From: an uncultured Bacteroidales bacterium
GTDB taxonomy: Bacteria > Bacteroidota > Bacteroidia > Bacteroidales > FEN-979
DNA length: 46,358 bases
Direction of reading: 5' to 3'
NCBI GenBank assembly: GCA_903929315.1
Contig: CAIYUC010000018.1
Location: 1 to 46,358 of the forward strand
The position numbers were made by a program, and so were the translations under genes. How positions within the stretch are numbered: position 1 is the stretch's first letter; each line of letters starts with the position of its first letter. Shown piece after piece: positions 1-7,225 of the stretch. Under the pieces are notes generated by a model. It searched no databases, was not told where the DNA came from, and saw nothing but the letters and a program-made list of their open reading frames with translations.

Positions 1-198
1 AATGACTGGGATCGGAAGCATATCCAGATGAGAAAAGGGGAAGACGGGAGCTACTCTGTTACGCTTGAACTAAAAATGGGGAATGAATACCAGTTTCGCT
101 ATTTGATAGATGAAACTCATTGGGAAAATGACAACGAGGCTGATAAGCATGTACCTTCTTCCTATCCAGATTCACAGAACTCTGTTGTTGTGATTTAA
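1..198 (+). CDS. Isoamylase early-set / glycogen-binding (CBM48-like) domain protein, C-terminal part
   Basis: Open from base 1 in frame 1 to a TAA at 196-198, giving the last 65 residues of a protein whose start lies outside the window. The visible residues include a D-x-W near the start, a G-S-Y-S-V strand, E-Y-Q-F-R-Y-L-I-D and W-E-N-D-N-E-A-D-K, ending N-S-V-V-V-I. This is the pattern of the AMPK beta / isoamylase early-set glycogen-binding domain. Bacteroidota carry many stand-alone proteins of about 100 residues made only of this domain, so probably about one third is missing here. The family binds alpha-glucans; no catalytic domain is visible. The role in this cell is inferred from the fold only. 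Confidence 0.75.
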   Translation, partial: NDWDRKHIQMRKGEDGSYSVTLELKMGNEYQFRYLIDETHWENDNEADKHVPSSYPDSQNSVVVI

Positions 199-323
199 TT
201 CCATTCTGGGAAAAGAGATAGAGATAATTACTATAAAGGAAAACGCCCAGACTTTTCGGTAGTTTTGTATGCCTGAGCCCGTAGCTCTATAAATTTCTCT
301 TTTTGTCCCGTTGGTTCTATTGT

Positions 324-1148
324 TTAAATATTATGCCTCTGGCTGGATCGTAATACTACCTCAAGGGGAGCCCCTATAGCTTTCGCTACGTCCTCTATAT
401 TTGGTCTTATTGTGGGAGTGTCTCCCAGCTCAAAGGAGTTATAGATAGCCTCCTGTATAGCGTCCTCTTTGTGGCTATCTGGTAGGTTAAACTTTGCGGG
501 GGCTGTCTTTAACAGGTCGCTATACTTTTCGCCTCCGTCTAACATTTCCTCCAGAGCTTTCTCGTAACGGTATCTCATAGCTGAGGTAAATACGTGCTCC
601 ATTTGCCTACGTGCCTTCACTTTTTCGTGGCTTTGATCATATCCCAGCCTATATATACCCGTAATTTCCTGTAATGCCTTAGCGGAGGCTATGGTTATGT
701 TCCTTTGTTCCTCTACCAGCCTTACAAATATTTCGTTTAGGGCTTTATCGTCCTCGTAAATCTCAGTAAGCAGGTCGATCCATCCTTTATGTATCTCTGT
801 ATCCTTTAGCCCTTGGTAAACTTTCCTGTAATATGTCCGCCTGTAAGCCTTCTTATTCCGCAGAGCCCGCACCATTTCATTACTTAGTATGTCCTCTGAG
901 CCATTGTCTTTTACTATTTCCTTAAATAGCTCCGTGTCATTATAATTGCTTTGGTTAGGTAGAATGTCGTTTGTATCTATTCTTAGATACTTTAATAGCT
1001 GCATACTCCCCCTGTCCATGAAATAATTTAGCAAAAACCCCAGCCTTTCTGTAGCTATAGACTCGGCTATATTAAGATTCAGTAGCTCTTTCAGCGTTTC
1101 GTTTATGGCGTTATCTACTATTGGGGTATTATGTTCCTCTATGTTCAT
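324..1148 (-). CDS. Uncharacterised 274-residue cytoplasmic protein
   Basis: A full-length minus-strand frame with ATG at 1148, no signal peptide and no membrane segment. The protein is charged and largely helical in character (runs of E, K, R and L), with a C-terminal segment around residues 245-270 (I-E-D-V-A-K-A-I-G-A-P-L-E-V-V) that looks like a helix-turn-helix-sized unit. I do not recognise a family. Eleven bases upstream is the tail of another minus-strand reading frame (1160-1216), so it was probably the second gene of an operon whose first gene has been cut off by the hairpin cluster at 1221-1471. The neighbourhood of truncated genes suggests a mobile or phage-derived origin, which is inference. 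Confidence 0.6.
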   Translation of the reverse strand: MNIEEHNTPIVDNAINETLKELLNLNIAESIATERLGFLLNYFMDRGSMQLLKYLRIDTNDILPNQSNYNDTELFKEIVKDNGSEDILSNEMVRALRNKKAYRRTYYRKVYQGLKDTEIHKGWIDLLTEIYEDDKALNEIFVRLVEEQRNITIASAKALQEITGIYRLGYDQSHEKVKARRQMEHVFTSAMRYRYEKALEEMLDGGEKYSDLLKTAPAKFNLPDSHKEDAIQEAIYNSFELGDTPTIRPNIEDVAKAIGAPLEVVLRSSQRHNI

Positions 1149-1159
1149 ATCCTTTAGGT

Positions 1160-1216
1160 TTATTCTACTTCAGTAATTACCTGACCTGTCTGCTCATCAG
1201 TTGTTTTATTTTCTAT
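1160..1216 (-). pseudogene. C-terminal stub of a truncated gene
   Basis: Reading on the minus strand, 18 codons (ending T-G-Q-V-I-T-E-V-E) precede a TAA at 1160-1162, with an in-frame stop immediately upstream at 1217-1219. The acidic tail looks like a genuine protein end, and the spacing of 11 bases to the ATG of the next gene fits an operon. The rest of the gene is absent: upstream sequence turns into the hairpin cluster within five bases. I read it as a gene tail severed by the repeat element. Confidence 0.4.
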
Positions 1217-1220
1217 TTAT

Positions 1221-1471
1221 GTGAATCAAGAATTAAACATAAACTGCCACGAAGTGGCTAAATCTCAATAACCGTGGGTATTAACCCATGGGAATTAACT
1301 ACCTGTAAGTCACCGCCACGAAGTGGTTGAACTCTAAAACTCTTGTTCAGCCCACTTCGGGGCTGCAATGAGCGAGGCATTCTCGTCCATGGGTTGCACC
1401 CATGGTTATTCAAGTTAAGCCCTTTCAGGGCATTGTGAATTTTATACCTAATTCTTCAACCCTTGATTCAC
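1221..1471. repeat. Six-hairpin repeat cluster bounded by 10-bp inverted repeats
   Basis: GTGAATCAAG at 1221-1230 is matched by CTTGATTCAC at 1462-1471. Between them are six short palindromes: GCCACGAAGTGGC (1246-1258), a CCGTGGGT/ACCCATGG arm pair (1272-1291), GCCACGAAGTGG (1315-1326), CAGCCC/GGGCTG (1348-1365), CCATGGGT/ACCCATGG (1387-1405) and GCCCTTTCAGGGC (1419-1431). The words recur in pairs (CCACGAAGTGG twice, CCATGGGT-type twice). No protein frame explains it. The layout resembles REP/REPIN-type or small non-autonomous elements; no REP-associated transposase is in the window. Confidence 0.7.
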
Positions 1472-1774
1472 ATTATTTATACCAATATGCTCCCCTCTTC
1501 TTTAAATATTATAGATAGTATTTTCTAAAGATATAGCTTTAAATTTATCTTTGAATGAAAAGATAAAAACCTTTAGTGATCAATTATAAACGATTTTATA
1601 AGTTGGAATTCATCAAAATTATGAAAAACTTGTTCAATTTTTTCTTTTTCATAGAAATTTTTAGCCATTTAAAATTAAACATTTTTTAAATTTCTCTAAT
1701 TTTAAAGGGTCGAATTATGGGGAGGCTTACATGTCAATCTCATCTTTTGAGCACAAACCCTTAAAATTTTTAAG
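1472..1774. other. AT-rich stretch without a recognisable gene
   Basis: About 300 bases, strongly A/T rich, with no credible reading frame, hairpin terminator or repeat that I can see. It separates the hairpin cluster from the signal-peptide stub at 1775. Confidence 0.5.
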
Positions 1775-1837
1775 ATGAATAAGATTTTCTTTGCCATCCT
1801 TTCATTCCTTGTGATTTCAAGTATATCTCAGCAGTAA
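1775..1837 (+). pseudogene. N-terminal signal-peptide stub of an exported protein
   Basis: ATG at 1775 opens M-N-K-I-F-F-A-I-L-S-F-L-V-I-S-S-I-S-Q-Q and then hits TAA at 1835-1837. This is a textbook Sec signal peptide (Lys in the n-region, hydrophobic core, S-Q-Q cleavage region as in many Bacteroidota exported proteins) with no mature protein behind it. The convergent DUF1566 gene ends seven bases downstream. It is best read as the front of a gene whose body was lost by deletion at this junction. Confidence 0.5.
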
Positions 1838-1843
1838 AGATTG

Positions 1844-2371
1844 CTAAAAAGCCCTTATAGCACGCACATTCTTTGTGTTTTTCTTAGCGGAACGTTCTTG
1901 TTTGCCACTGGTGAAGTCCTGCGTCCACGCGGTGTAAACATCGTACTCGGAAGAACTCCAATATTCGTCGTTAGCAAAACCGCCAATAACAGTTTTTTTT
2001 ATATACATCTGATTAAGTTCGCCTTTTGATGGTAAAAACCAATCGTTGAAACCGTTCAGTACCAGATTATGACAAATGCTGGCTGCAGTGCTTACCTCAC
2101 TGCATCCATTGACAATAGCCGTCGTATTTGTTTGTCCATTGCCAATGGCTCCGTGTGTGCCACCAATTGAGGTTCCAAAACAGCCCCACTGCGTTGCTGA
2201 ACTTTGGTCGCTGGCAGCGGCTATTAATCCGTGATTGCCCGTTCCATCCATGTAGAAGATTATTCCACCTCCGTAATTTGTGCCAATATTAATTGGCTGG
2301 CTGAAAGCGCAAAGGCTTGGGATAGCCAAAATAAATCCAAGCAAAATAAAAAGTCTGAAACTTGTTTTCAC
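1844..2371 (-). CDS. Exported DUF1566 (Lcl C-terminal) domain protein
   Basis: 175 residues starting M-K-T-S-F-R-L-F-I-L-L with a signal peptide ending near C-A-F-S-Q. The rest is the DUF1566 pattern: Y-G-G-G-I-I-F-Y near residue 33, a W-G-C-F-G segment, then N-G-F-N-D-W-F-L-P-S-K-G-E-L, Y-W-S-S-S-E near residue 137 and a closing V-R-A-I-R-A-F. The family is found in bacterial surface and secreted proteins; its biochemical role is not established. Length is normal for a single-domain member. It stands alone, with a relic signal peptide converging on its 3' end and no same-strand partner close by. Confidence 0.85.
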   Translation of the reverse strand: MKTSFRLFILLGFILAIPSLCAFSQPINIGTNYGGGIIFYMDGTGNHGLIAAASDQSSATQWGCFGTSIGGTHGAIGNGQTNTTAIVNGCSEVSTAASICHNLVLNGFNDWFLPSKGELNQMYIKKTVIGGFANDEYWSSSEYDVYTAWTQDFTSGKQERSAKKNTKNVRAIRAF

Positions 2372-2734
2372 AGGAAAGCGGTTTTAATTGTTTTAATAAT
2401 AATAAATTCAGGTAAAACAGAAGGCGTAAATATAGCAAATACAATCCAGAATGTCAAGCAAAATAGACTCTGCGGGTAGAAATGACTCGTTAGGAAATAG
2501 CATTTCCACCAACATTTTCGTGGCAGCGTCGATGTCGATTTTCGTAAAAAACTTCTGTTCCACCATCCCTCCCGCAGGTTTGGTGCGTTTTAACGCCTAT
2601 GTCCATCACGTGTAAACGGTAAATAACAATGCCGAAAATCGGTAATTACAATTGCAAGTCTTCTTCGTATAATTTTCCAATAACGTTGACCACAACCCCT
2701 GAATCAATTTCGCCCTTTTCGAATCGTTATTAGT
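2372..2734. other. Intergenic region, nothing recognised
   Basis: Roughly 360 bases upstream of both the DUF1566 gene (minus) and the small paralogous gene (plus). I see no RNA gene, clear terminator or conserved frame. The divergent promoters should lie in here or just beside it, but no good TTG-N19-TAnnTTTG pair was found. Confidence 0.4.
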
Positions 2735-3130
2735 AAAAGGCGGTCTGGTGGTTCGCTGACGAGCATAAAAACATCAAAGATAAATCGTTATTAAAAACTA
2801 ATTCTTCAAAAGCATAAAAATTAACCGTACCTTGTGAAATTACTATAGATTTAAAATTCTGTAATAGAACAAACGAAAAATGAAAAAAAAAACCACTCTG
2901 GAATACAGGATGATGCTGGAAAATAATCGACTTAAAATCTCTGATTCAAAACTATTAATGGGGTCACTAATAGGTAAATATCCCGTAATCCTTGATGGTG
3001 GTAGAACGATAATATTTATTTCGGATAAAAGCAAGGAGTCCGAGACAAGAAAAAAGTATGAATTGCTAAAGGGAAACAGGTTCCCTTCCCATTCAACAAA
3101 ACATCATTCATAAATTTATTCGGTGAATAT
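2735..3130 (+). repeat. Copy A of a diverged ~0.4-kb duplication (partner at 33180-33560, inverted)
   Basis: The small gene at 2880, about 140 bases of its upstream region and about 20 bases after it match the reverse complement of 33180-33560. Shared words upstream include TTCGC/CTCGC-agACGA, ACTAATTCT, ATAAAAA, ACCGTACCTTG and ATTCTGTAAT. Shared words downstream include CATTCATAAAT. Similarity is highest in the coding part and decays outside. Confidence 0.7.
2880..3113 (+). CDS. Small conserved protein, paralog of the gene at 33199-33429
   Basis: 77 residues from ATG 2880, no signal peptide or membrane segment. The first 58 residues are nearly identical to the protein encoded at 33199-33429 on the other strand (E-Y-R-M-M-L-E, L-I-G-K-Y-P-V-I-L-D-G-G-R-T-I-I-F-I-S-D-K are common to both); the last 12-15 residues differ. 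Conservation of the protein core over a more diverged flank argues that it is a real, selected gene. The compact beta-rich core with G-G-R-T-I-I-F-I resembles nothing I can name. Its upstream sequence is duplicated along with it, so both copies probably share regulation. Confidence 0.6.
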   Translation: MKKKTTLEYRMMLENNRLKISDSKLLMGSLIGKYPVILDGGRTIIFISDKSKESETRKKYELLKGNRFPSHSTKHHS

Positions 3131-3174
3131 TCATCCATATTGTTCCTTCATTTGCCGCAAAAACCAGTAAAGTT

Positions 3175-3582
3175 CTATTGCGGCACGTTCGGATCACTGG
3201 TGGCAGCCCTTTTCCCAACCCGTGCCCCAATAAATGATGCAATTATTGATAGCACCCATCCCCCACAAATTAGCATCCATAATGATGTATGCCAGAAGGT
3301 GGGTTCCACAATTGCGGCAATGATGCCAACCGCATTGCATATCAGCACGACATACCAGATGCTTTTCGGGTTCCATTTTATTATAAAAAAACAACCAACG
3401 GCTATCATAATATCAAAGATGATGTAGGCAAGCGTACTGCCAATATTTTCATCGATTTTTATGAGTTTGCTCACCCCTTCACCAAGCCCGAATAAAACAA
3501 TTGTGGAAGCGAAAACCCATAGTATGGCTTGAAGCCAGCTTGGCATTGCATATAAAAAAGACCTTTTCCCTTTGTTTTCCAT
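3175..3582 (-). CDS. Four-helix integral membrane protein, paralog of 4988-5359
   Basis: 135 residues with a short basic N-terminus (M-E-N-K-G-K-R-S-F-L) and four hydrophobic segments, the last followed by G-A-R-V-G-K-R. The core K-W-N-P-K-S-I-W-Y-V-V-L-I-C-N-A and G-G-W-V-L-S-I-I-A-S-F-I-G-A-R-V-G is shared with the 123-residue protein at 4988-5359, so the two arose by duplication. The family is not one I can name and no catalytic motif is visible. A truncated IS110 transposase lies between the two paralogs on the opposite strand. Confidence 0.7.
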   Translation of the reverse strand: MENKGKRSFLYAMPSWLQAILWVFASTIVLFGLGEGVSKLIKIDENIGSTLAYIIFDIMIAVGCFFIIKWNPKSIWYVVLICNAVGIIAAIVEPTFWHTSLWMLICGGWVLSIIASFIGARVGKRAATSDPNVPQ

Positions 3583-3837
3583 TGGCTTTTGTTTATTGAT
3601 TGATTATTGATACCGTGAACTGATATATTTTAGGTTTTTATCCCGAACTTCGACTGTGCCGCTGTTATTATTGGGAATATATTTTCATTGTGCAGGATAG
3701 AACCCATTTCCTATTATACAAACTTACATAATAATTCGAATGATTCTTACACGCACCGCATAAAAATCGAGGCCACAGCATTAACTTTATAGCGATAACG
3801 AGCTCGAAGCTCAATGTTTAACATAATCTATAAAGAC
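3583..3837. other. Non-coding region before the IS110 fragment
   Basis: 255 bases with no reading frame, between the membrane-protein gene and the IS110 transposase start. In the IS110 group the long non-coding end upstream of the recombinase encodes the bridge/seeker RNA, so part of this stretch could be a relic of such an RNA. That is inference from position only; I did not identify the RNA fold. Confidence 0.25.
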
Positions 3838-4179
3838 ATGAAAAAGGTCTGTGGTCTCGATGTGCATAAAGATAGCATATTTTTATGCATTCTTGACGGG
3901 AACGGTCAAAAAATTTTACAAGAGTATAGTACGCTGACTCCCGATATTGAATTGATGCGTACAATGATGCTTTCAAACAAAGTATCTGATGTTGCCATGG
4001 AAAGTACCGGGATATACTGGATTCCAATTTGGCGAATCTTAGAGGGATATTTTAACCTGCATCCGGTTAACCCATATCTGATAAAGCAGATGCCAGGCCG
4101 AAAAACCGATGTAAAAGATGCTCAATGGATAGCGAAACGGCGATCAAAGAAAAAAACGCTCATTGCTATTGTGTGCTAA
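3838..4179 (+). pseudogene. IS110-family transposase, N-terminal fragment
   Basis: Start taken at ATG 3838 (M-K-K-V-C-G-L-D-V-H-K-D); an in-frame ATG at 3814 only adds eight unlikely residues. Visible are the DEDD-type first acidic motif G-L-D-V-H-K near residue 5, A-M-E-S-T-G-I-Y-W-I-P near 50-60 and N-P-Y-L-I-K-Q-M-P-G-R-K-T-D-V-K-D-A near 80-97, which are hallmarks of the IS110 catalytic domain. After residue 104 the frame becomes Lys-rich and stops at 113, whereas family members run to about 330-400 residues and end in a serine-containing transposase_20 domain. The element is therefore dead: only the front third of the gene remains. Confidence 0.85.
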
Positions 4180-4462
4180 CGTAATTCTTATTAGTAATAA
4201 TTTATACCGTTAATCTTGCTTTTTTTGTCTTCTACCAAATAGCTGGCGTGGGTGTGGGATTTATAGAGGAAATATACAAAGGAAAAAGGTAAATTCAGAA
4301 AAGAGCCCCATTTAAGCTTATATAAAGACTTCCCTGGAAAGATTGAAGGTAATCATTGTCAAAATAAAGGGACTCGTCAGAAAGGCTTATATGCAAGATT
4401 TAGCATACATTTGAACATCGGCTCATCGATAATAACCCCCAAGTGACTTTCCGCACAAAATG
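4180..4462. other. Intergenic region after the IS110 relic
   Basis: No frame or RNA recognised. It should contain the deletion joint that removed the rest of the IS110 transposase; I found no matching right end. Confidence 0.35.
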
Positions 4463-4504
4463 GAAATGCCCCCAATGAATCGAAGGAGGCATTTCATCTT
4501 TTTT
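4463..4504 (+). terminator. Hairpin followed by a T-run
   Basis: GAAATGCC (4463-4470) pairs with GGCATTTC (4488-4495) across a 17-base loop, followed by six T at 4499-4504. It fits an intrinsic terminator reading rightwards, though no live plus-strand gene ends just upstream. Its right arm is also the first part of the 91-bp repeat at 4487-4577. Confidence 0.4.
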
Positions 4505-4577
4505 AACCACCGTTGTGGTTTTGGCGTTACGCAGGGTGCCGCTTTTTTGCTCCACCGCATCAAGCGGGGATGTCAGC
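4487..4577. repeat. 91-bp dispersed repeat, copy 1
   Basis: Aligns without gaps to 8377-8467 with four mismatches in 91 bases (hand count). Read on the minus strand, both copies keep an open frame with L-T-S-P-L-D-A-V-E-Q-K and L-R-N-A-K-T-T, so this may be a piece of a small gene rather than a purely structural repeat. Confidence 0.75.
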
Positions 4578-4736
4578 ATTAAGGTAATATTTAATACTAC
4601 AGGTCAAATATAGCTGAAAAAGTCTGTTGTTGTTAAAGGTTTAACAATTTTTATGAACAGCTGGGAGTTGAAAGGATAAACTGAAAGCCACCAACAAATA
4701 TGATTGGAACGGGGCTGCCTACGATTACGGACTTGC

Positions 4737-4991
4737 TCACTCCTTCACCGCATCGTAATACTGATCAACAACCTGTTTTGCCTTCTCATAGTCCTCGCTG
4801 GACACCATAATTCTGTTCAACGGGAAGCAGCCCTTTGAATCCCAGGGAGCCATTGTCCCGCGCCCGCCATAATAAATAAACGCCTTTATTTCCGCATTCT
4901 CCAATAAGCTCTGAACAAGGGCAACTTCCCACGCCGTGCCGACGAAGACCTCGATGGGATTATTCTCGCTTTTGTCCGTTAGGTCGCTCAT
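4737..4991 (-). CDS. DUF2007-type small signal-transducing-domain protein
   Basis: 84 residues from ATG 4991. The core P-I-E-V-F-V-G-T-A-W-E-V-A-L-V-Q-S-L-L-E, a central I-K-A-F-I-Y segment and a closing V-S-S-E-D-Y-E-K-A-K-Q-V-V-D-Q-Y fit the DUF2007 fold (compact alpha/beta, labelled a putative signal-transducing protein; function unproven). Its ATG overlaps the stop of the upstream membrane-protein gene by four bases (4988-4991), indicating translational coupling, so the two probably act together. Confidence 0.75.
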   Translation of the reverse strand: MSDLTDKSENNPIEVFVGTAWEVALVQSLLENAEIKAFIYYGGRGTMAPWDSKGCFPLNRIMVSSEDYEKAKQVVDQYYDAVKE

Positions 4992-5359
4992 TTATCTAAC
5001 CTTCTTCCAACCCTTGCCCCAATAAATGATGCAATCAGCGATAGCACCCATCCACTGCATATGGGAATCCACATTAAAGTTCTCCAGAAATTTGGCTCTA
5101 CAATTGATGAAATAATAAGTAAGGCATTACAAATCAGCGGCACATACCAGATACTTTTAGGATTTTGCCTGATAATAAAAAAGCAACCCGTAGCAATCAA
5201 TATATCGTTTATAATATTGGATATAGTGCCAGTTTGGCTGTGTGGTGTCATTAATGCGTCAGAAACGAATGTAACAATGGTGGCTATTATCAAGGTTAAA
5301 AACGCTAATACCCCGCTTGGGACTTCAGATAAAAAAGACTTTTTTCTTTTGGTTTCCAT
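4988..5359 (-). CDS. Four-helix integral membrane protein, paralog of 3175-3582
   Basis: 123 residues from ATG 5359 (M-E-T-K-R-K-K-S-F-L). Four hydrophobic segments and the shared family core I-R-Q-N-P-K-S-I-W-Y-V-P-L-I-C-N-A and S-G-W-V-L-S-L-I-A-S-F-I-G-A-R-V-G-R-R link it to 3175-3582. It overlaps the following DUF2007 gene by four bases. The 3' part of each paralog is the better conserved region, suggesting the last two helices carry the function. The family is unnamed to me. Confidence 0.7.
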   Translation of the reverse strand: METKRKKSFLSEVPSGVLAFLTLIIATIVTFVSDALMTPHSQTGTISNIINDILIATGCFFIIRQNPKSIWYVPLICNALLIISSIVEPNFWRTLMWIPICSGWVLSLIASFIGARVGRRLDK

Positions 5360-5482
5360 TTGCTTTTTGTTTTTAATGATTACCTATACGAAGCGGACAA
5401 ACCTGCCTGCATTTCGAGCAGGTATATATATCCCAGCTCCTTGCGTGTTCAAGCCTTGAGAATTCTTTGCACCGCTTCAGGT

Positions 5483-5707
5483 TCATCGAAACGCCATCAC
5501 CAGTGCAAAAATAGTGACGGCAACGATGCCAATTGTCCACCAGTAAGCGTAAGGACGGGCAAAGTTGACAGTCCAGCCCAGCAGTCGATTCCTTTTTGAT
5601 ACAATTTCCCGTTTGTCCTTGCGGTTAAAATAAAATATGCCCAGCCTGTAATTTTCAGGGTTATCAACCATTGGGTCGAAGTCCTCGTTCACGAAATGGG
5701 GTTTCAT
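5483..5707 (-). CDS. DUF5808-like small membrane protein
   Basis: 74 residues. The N-terminal half has D-N-P-E-N-Y-R-L-G-I-F-Y-F-N-R-K-D and R-L-L-G-W-T-V-N-F-A-R-P-Y-A-Y, followed by one transmembrane helix (W-W-T-I-G-I-V-A-V-T-I-F-A-L). The motif of a described domain size plus G-W-T-x-N-F-A-R-P matches the DUF5808 pattern seen in small bacterial membrane proteins. It starts 10 bases after the stop of the HU gene at 5718 and is probably cotranscribed with it. Function unknown. Confidence 0.65.
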   Translation of the reverse strand: MKPHFVNEDFDPMVDNPENYRLGIFYFNRKDKREIVSKRNRLLGWTVNFARPYAYWWTIGIVAVTIFALVMAFR

Positions 5708-5717
5708 TTTGTTTGTT

Positions 5718-6002
5718 TTATTTCACCTTTGTTTTCACCGCGTCCGCAAACTCCTTGCACGGCTTGAACGCAGGAACGACATGAGCGGGAATCTTCACAC
5801 TGGTGCCCTTAGTGATGTTTCTTCCCAATTTTTCAGCACGTTTCTTCAGGTGGAAGGTGCCAAATCCACGCAGGTTAATGTTCTCACCTTTCACCATTGA
5901 TTGTTTGATGGTGTCCATAATGGCTTCAACGGTTGCGGTAACGGTTGGTTTTTCAATGCCCGTCTGGGTTACGATTTGGTTGATGATGTCGGCTTTGGTC
6001 AT
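5718..6002 (-). CDS. HU/IHF-family DNA-binding protein
   Basis: 94 residues counted from the ATG at 6000-6002 (M-T-K-A-D-I-I-N-Q-I-V), which is the normal HU start; an upstream in-frame ATG at 6125 would add 41 residues unlike the family and is rejected. The HU signature is complete: N-L-R-G-F-G-T-F near residues 44-51, R-A-E-K-L-G-R-N in the DNA-binding beta arm and I-P-A-H-V-V-P-A-F-K-P in place of the usual I-P-A-x-x-x-P-x-F-K. The protein bends and compacts DNA as a dimer. It differs clearly from the second HU gene at 11039-11311. A DUF5808-like gene follows after 10 bases. Confidence 0.92.
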   Translation of the reverse strand: MTKADIINQIVTQTGIEKPTVTATVEAIMDTIKQSMVKGENINLRGFGTFHLKKRAEKLGRNITKGTSVKIPAHVVPAFKPCKEFADAVKTKVK

Positions 6003-6145
6003 CTTGGTGTAGATTAATTGGGTAAAAAGATGGTATGGATATACTCTGTACTGCAAATATGGAGAAAATCTTCGATGTGGAACTTCATTAATTTCAATCT
6101 CCCCCGTGCTGCCAGCATTTTCCATCAGGGCTGTGGGTCATTCTG

Positions 6146-6436
6146 GTGCATTGTGTTCCCTTTTTGGTTATTGCTGAACAACGCACGGGTACAGTTCGCC
6201 TATTGCTGGAAGGCTGGACGATTCAGCAGGAAACTGAAAGCAACATAATTGCCGCCATACCCAAGGATTATGGCTCACCTTGCTCCAAGATAACCGTGCA
6301 TATTGTGACGGGGTATTTTGAAGTCTATTGTGAGTGTGACACGGAATTATCATTGCAGCAGTTGATTGATAATCAGAAAACGGTTGAACAGTACTTTGAT
6401 GCACTGGACAACCAATTGGAGGGGTTACCACCCTAG
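6146..6436 (+). CDS. Possible small protein (GTG start), unsupported
   Basis: An open frame of 96 codons from GTG 6146. The C-terminal two thirds (T-V-R-L-L-L-E-G-W-T-I, I-T-V-H-I-V-T-G-Y-F-E-V-Y-C-E-C, V-E-Q-Y-F-D-A-L-D-N-Q-L) reads like protein, with alternating beta-strand patterns and an amphipathic final helix. The N-terminus does not, and there is no ATG in a sensible place. It may be the tail of a truncated gene. No family recognised. Confidence 0.35.
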   Translation: MHCVPFLVIAEQRTGTVRLLLEGWTIQQETESNIIAAIPKDYGSPCSKITVHIVTGYFEVYCECDTELSLQQLIDNQKTVEQYFDALDNQLEGLPP

Positions 6437-6521
6437 GAACTTCAGTAGATTGAAGCCTGAGGGACTACCTTAGCAATTTATTCATACTTTTATAGGCTGA
6501 TTGTAATAATGAAAACAACCT

Positions 6522-7181
6522 ATGCCGACCAGAGTCATCGACCTCTCCCATCTCCTTAACGAGAAAATCACGGTTTACCCCGATACCGTCGCGCCCACAT
6601 TTGAAGTCACCAACACCGTTGTGAAGGACGGATACCGTGAACATCAAATCTCAATGTTATCCCACACGGGAACCCATATCGATGCGCCCTGCCATATTCT
6701 GCAAAACGCAAAATCACTGGATCAGTTCCCAGTTGACAAGTTCATTGGTAGGGCAATCGTAATCCCTTGTAAGGACAAGAAAGAGATCAGTTTGGAATAC
6801 CTTCAAACATTTGAATCCAAAATAACCAAGGTTGACTTCGTTCTCTTCTTCACTGGCTGGCAGTACAAATGGAACACCAAGGACTACTTTGACGACTGCT
6901 CCATTCCAACCAGAGAAGCGGCGGTTTGGCTGACAAAATTCAAACTTAAAGGCGTTGGCGTCGATGCTTTCTCCCTTGACAGAATTGCTTCAGCACTTAC
7001 CGTCAATGAGGAAAACCTGCCAAACCATCATATCCTGCTGGGGAAGGAGATTTTACTGATTGAGAACCTGACCAATCTGGATAAGCTTCCAGACAGTGCC
7101 TTTTCGTTTCAATGTTTACCGCTGAAGGTTGAGAACGCCGACGGTTCACCAGTCAGGACGATTGCAATGATTGTCGAGTAG
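6522..7181 (+). CDS. Cyclase / kynurenine formamidase-like metal-dependent hydrolase
   Basis: 219 residues from ATG 6522. The family signature H-T-G-T-H-I-D-A-P-C-H lies at residues 48-58; in kynurenine formamidase (KynB) and related cyclases these His/Asp residues bind the divalent metals. The start R-V-I-D-L-S-H-L-L is the usual first strand, and G-V-G-V-D-A-F-S-L-D near 146-155 is the second conserved block. The family hydrolyses N-formylkynurenine or related amide/cyclic substrates; no tryptophan-catabolism genes flank it, so the substrate stays open. Cytoplasmic, no signal peptide. An epimerase-like gene follows after 44 bases on the same strand. Confidence 0.85.
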   Translation: MPTRVIDLSHLLNEKITVYPDTVAPTFEVTNTVVKDGYREHQISMLSHTGTHIDAPCHILQNAKSLDQFPVDKFIGRAIVIPCKDKKEISLEYLQTFESKITKVDFVLFFTGWQYKWNTKDYFDDCSIPTREAAVWLTKFKLKGVGVDAFSLDRIASALTVNEENLPNHHILLGKEILLIENLTNLDKLPDSAFSFQCLPLKVENADGSPVRTIAMIVE

Positions 7182-7225
7182 CACAATCAACACAGACATT
7201 AACATAAACGACTAAAAATAATAAT

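Noticed and set aside
1221-1471. CRISPR array
   Set aside because: Hairpins are not identical direct repeats, spacing is irregular and there are no cas genes.
5061-5459. Plus-strand frame of 132 codons
   Set aside because: Lies opposite the membrane-protein gene at 4988-5359, whose paralog, helices and coupling to DUF2007 show that the minus strand is coding.
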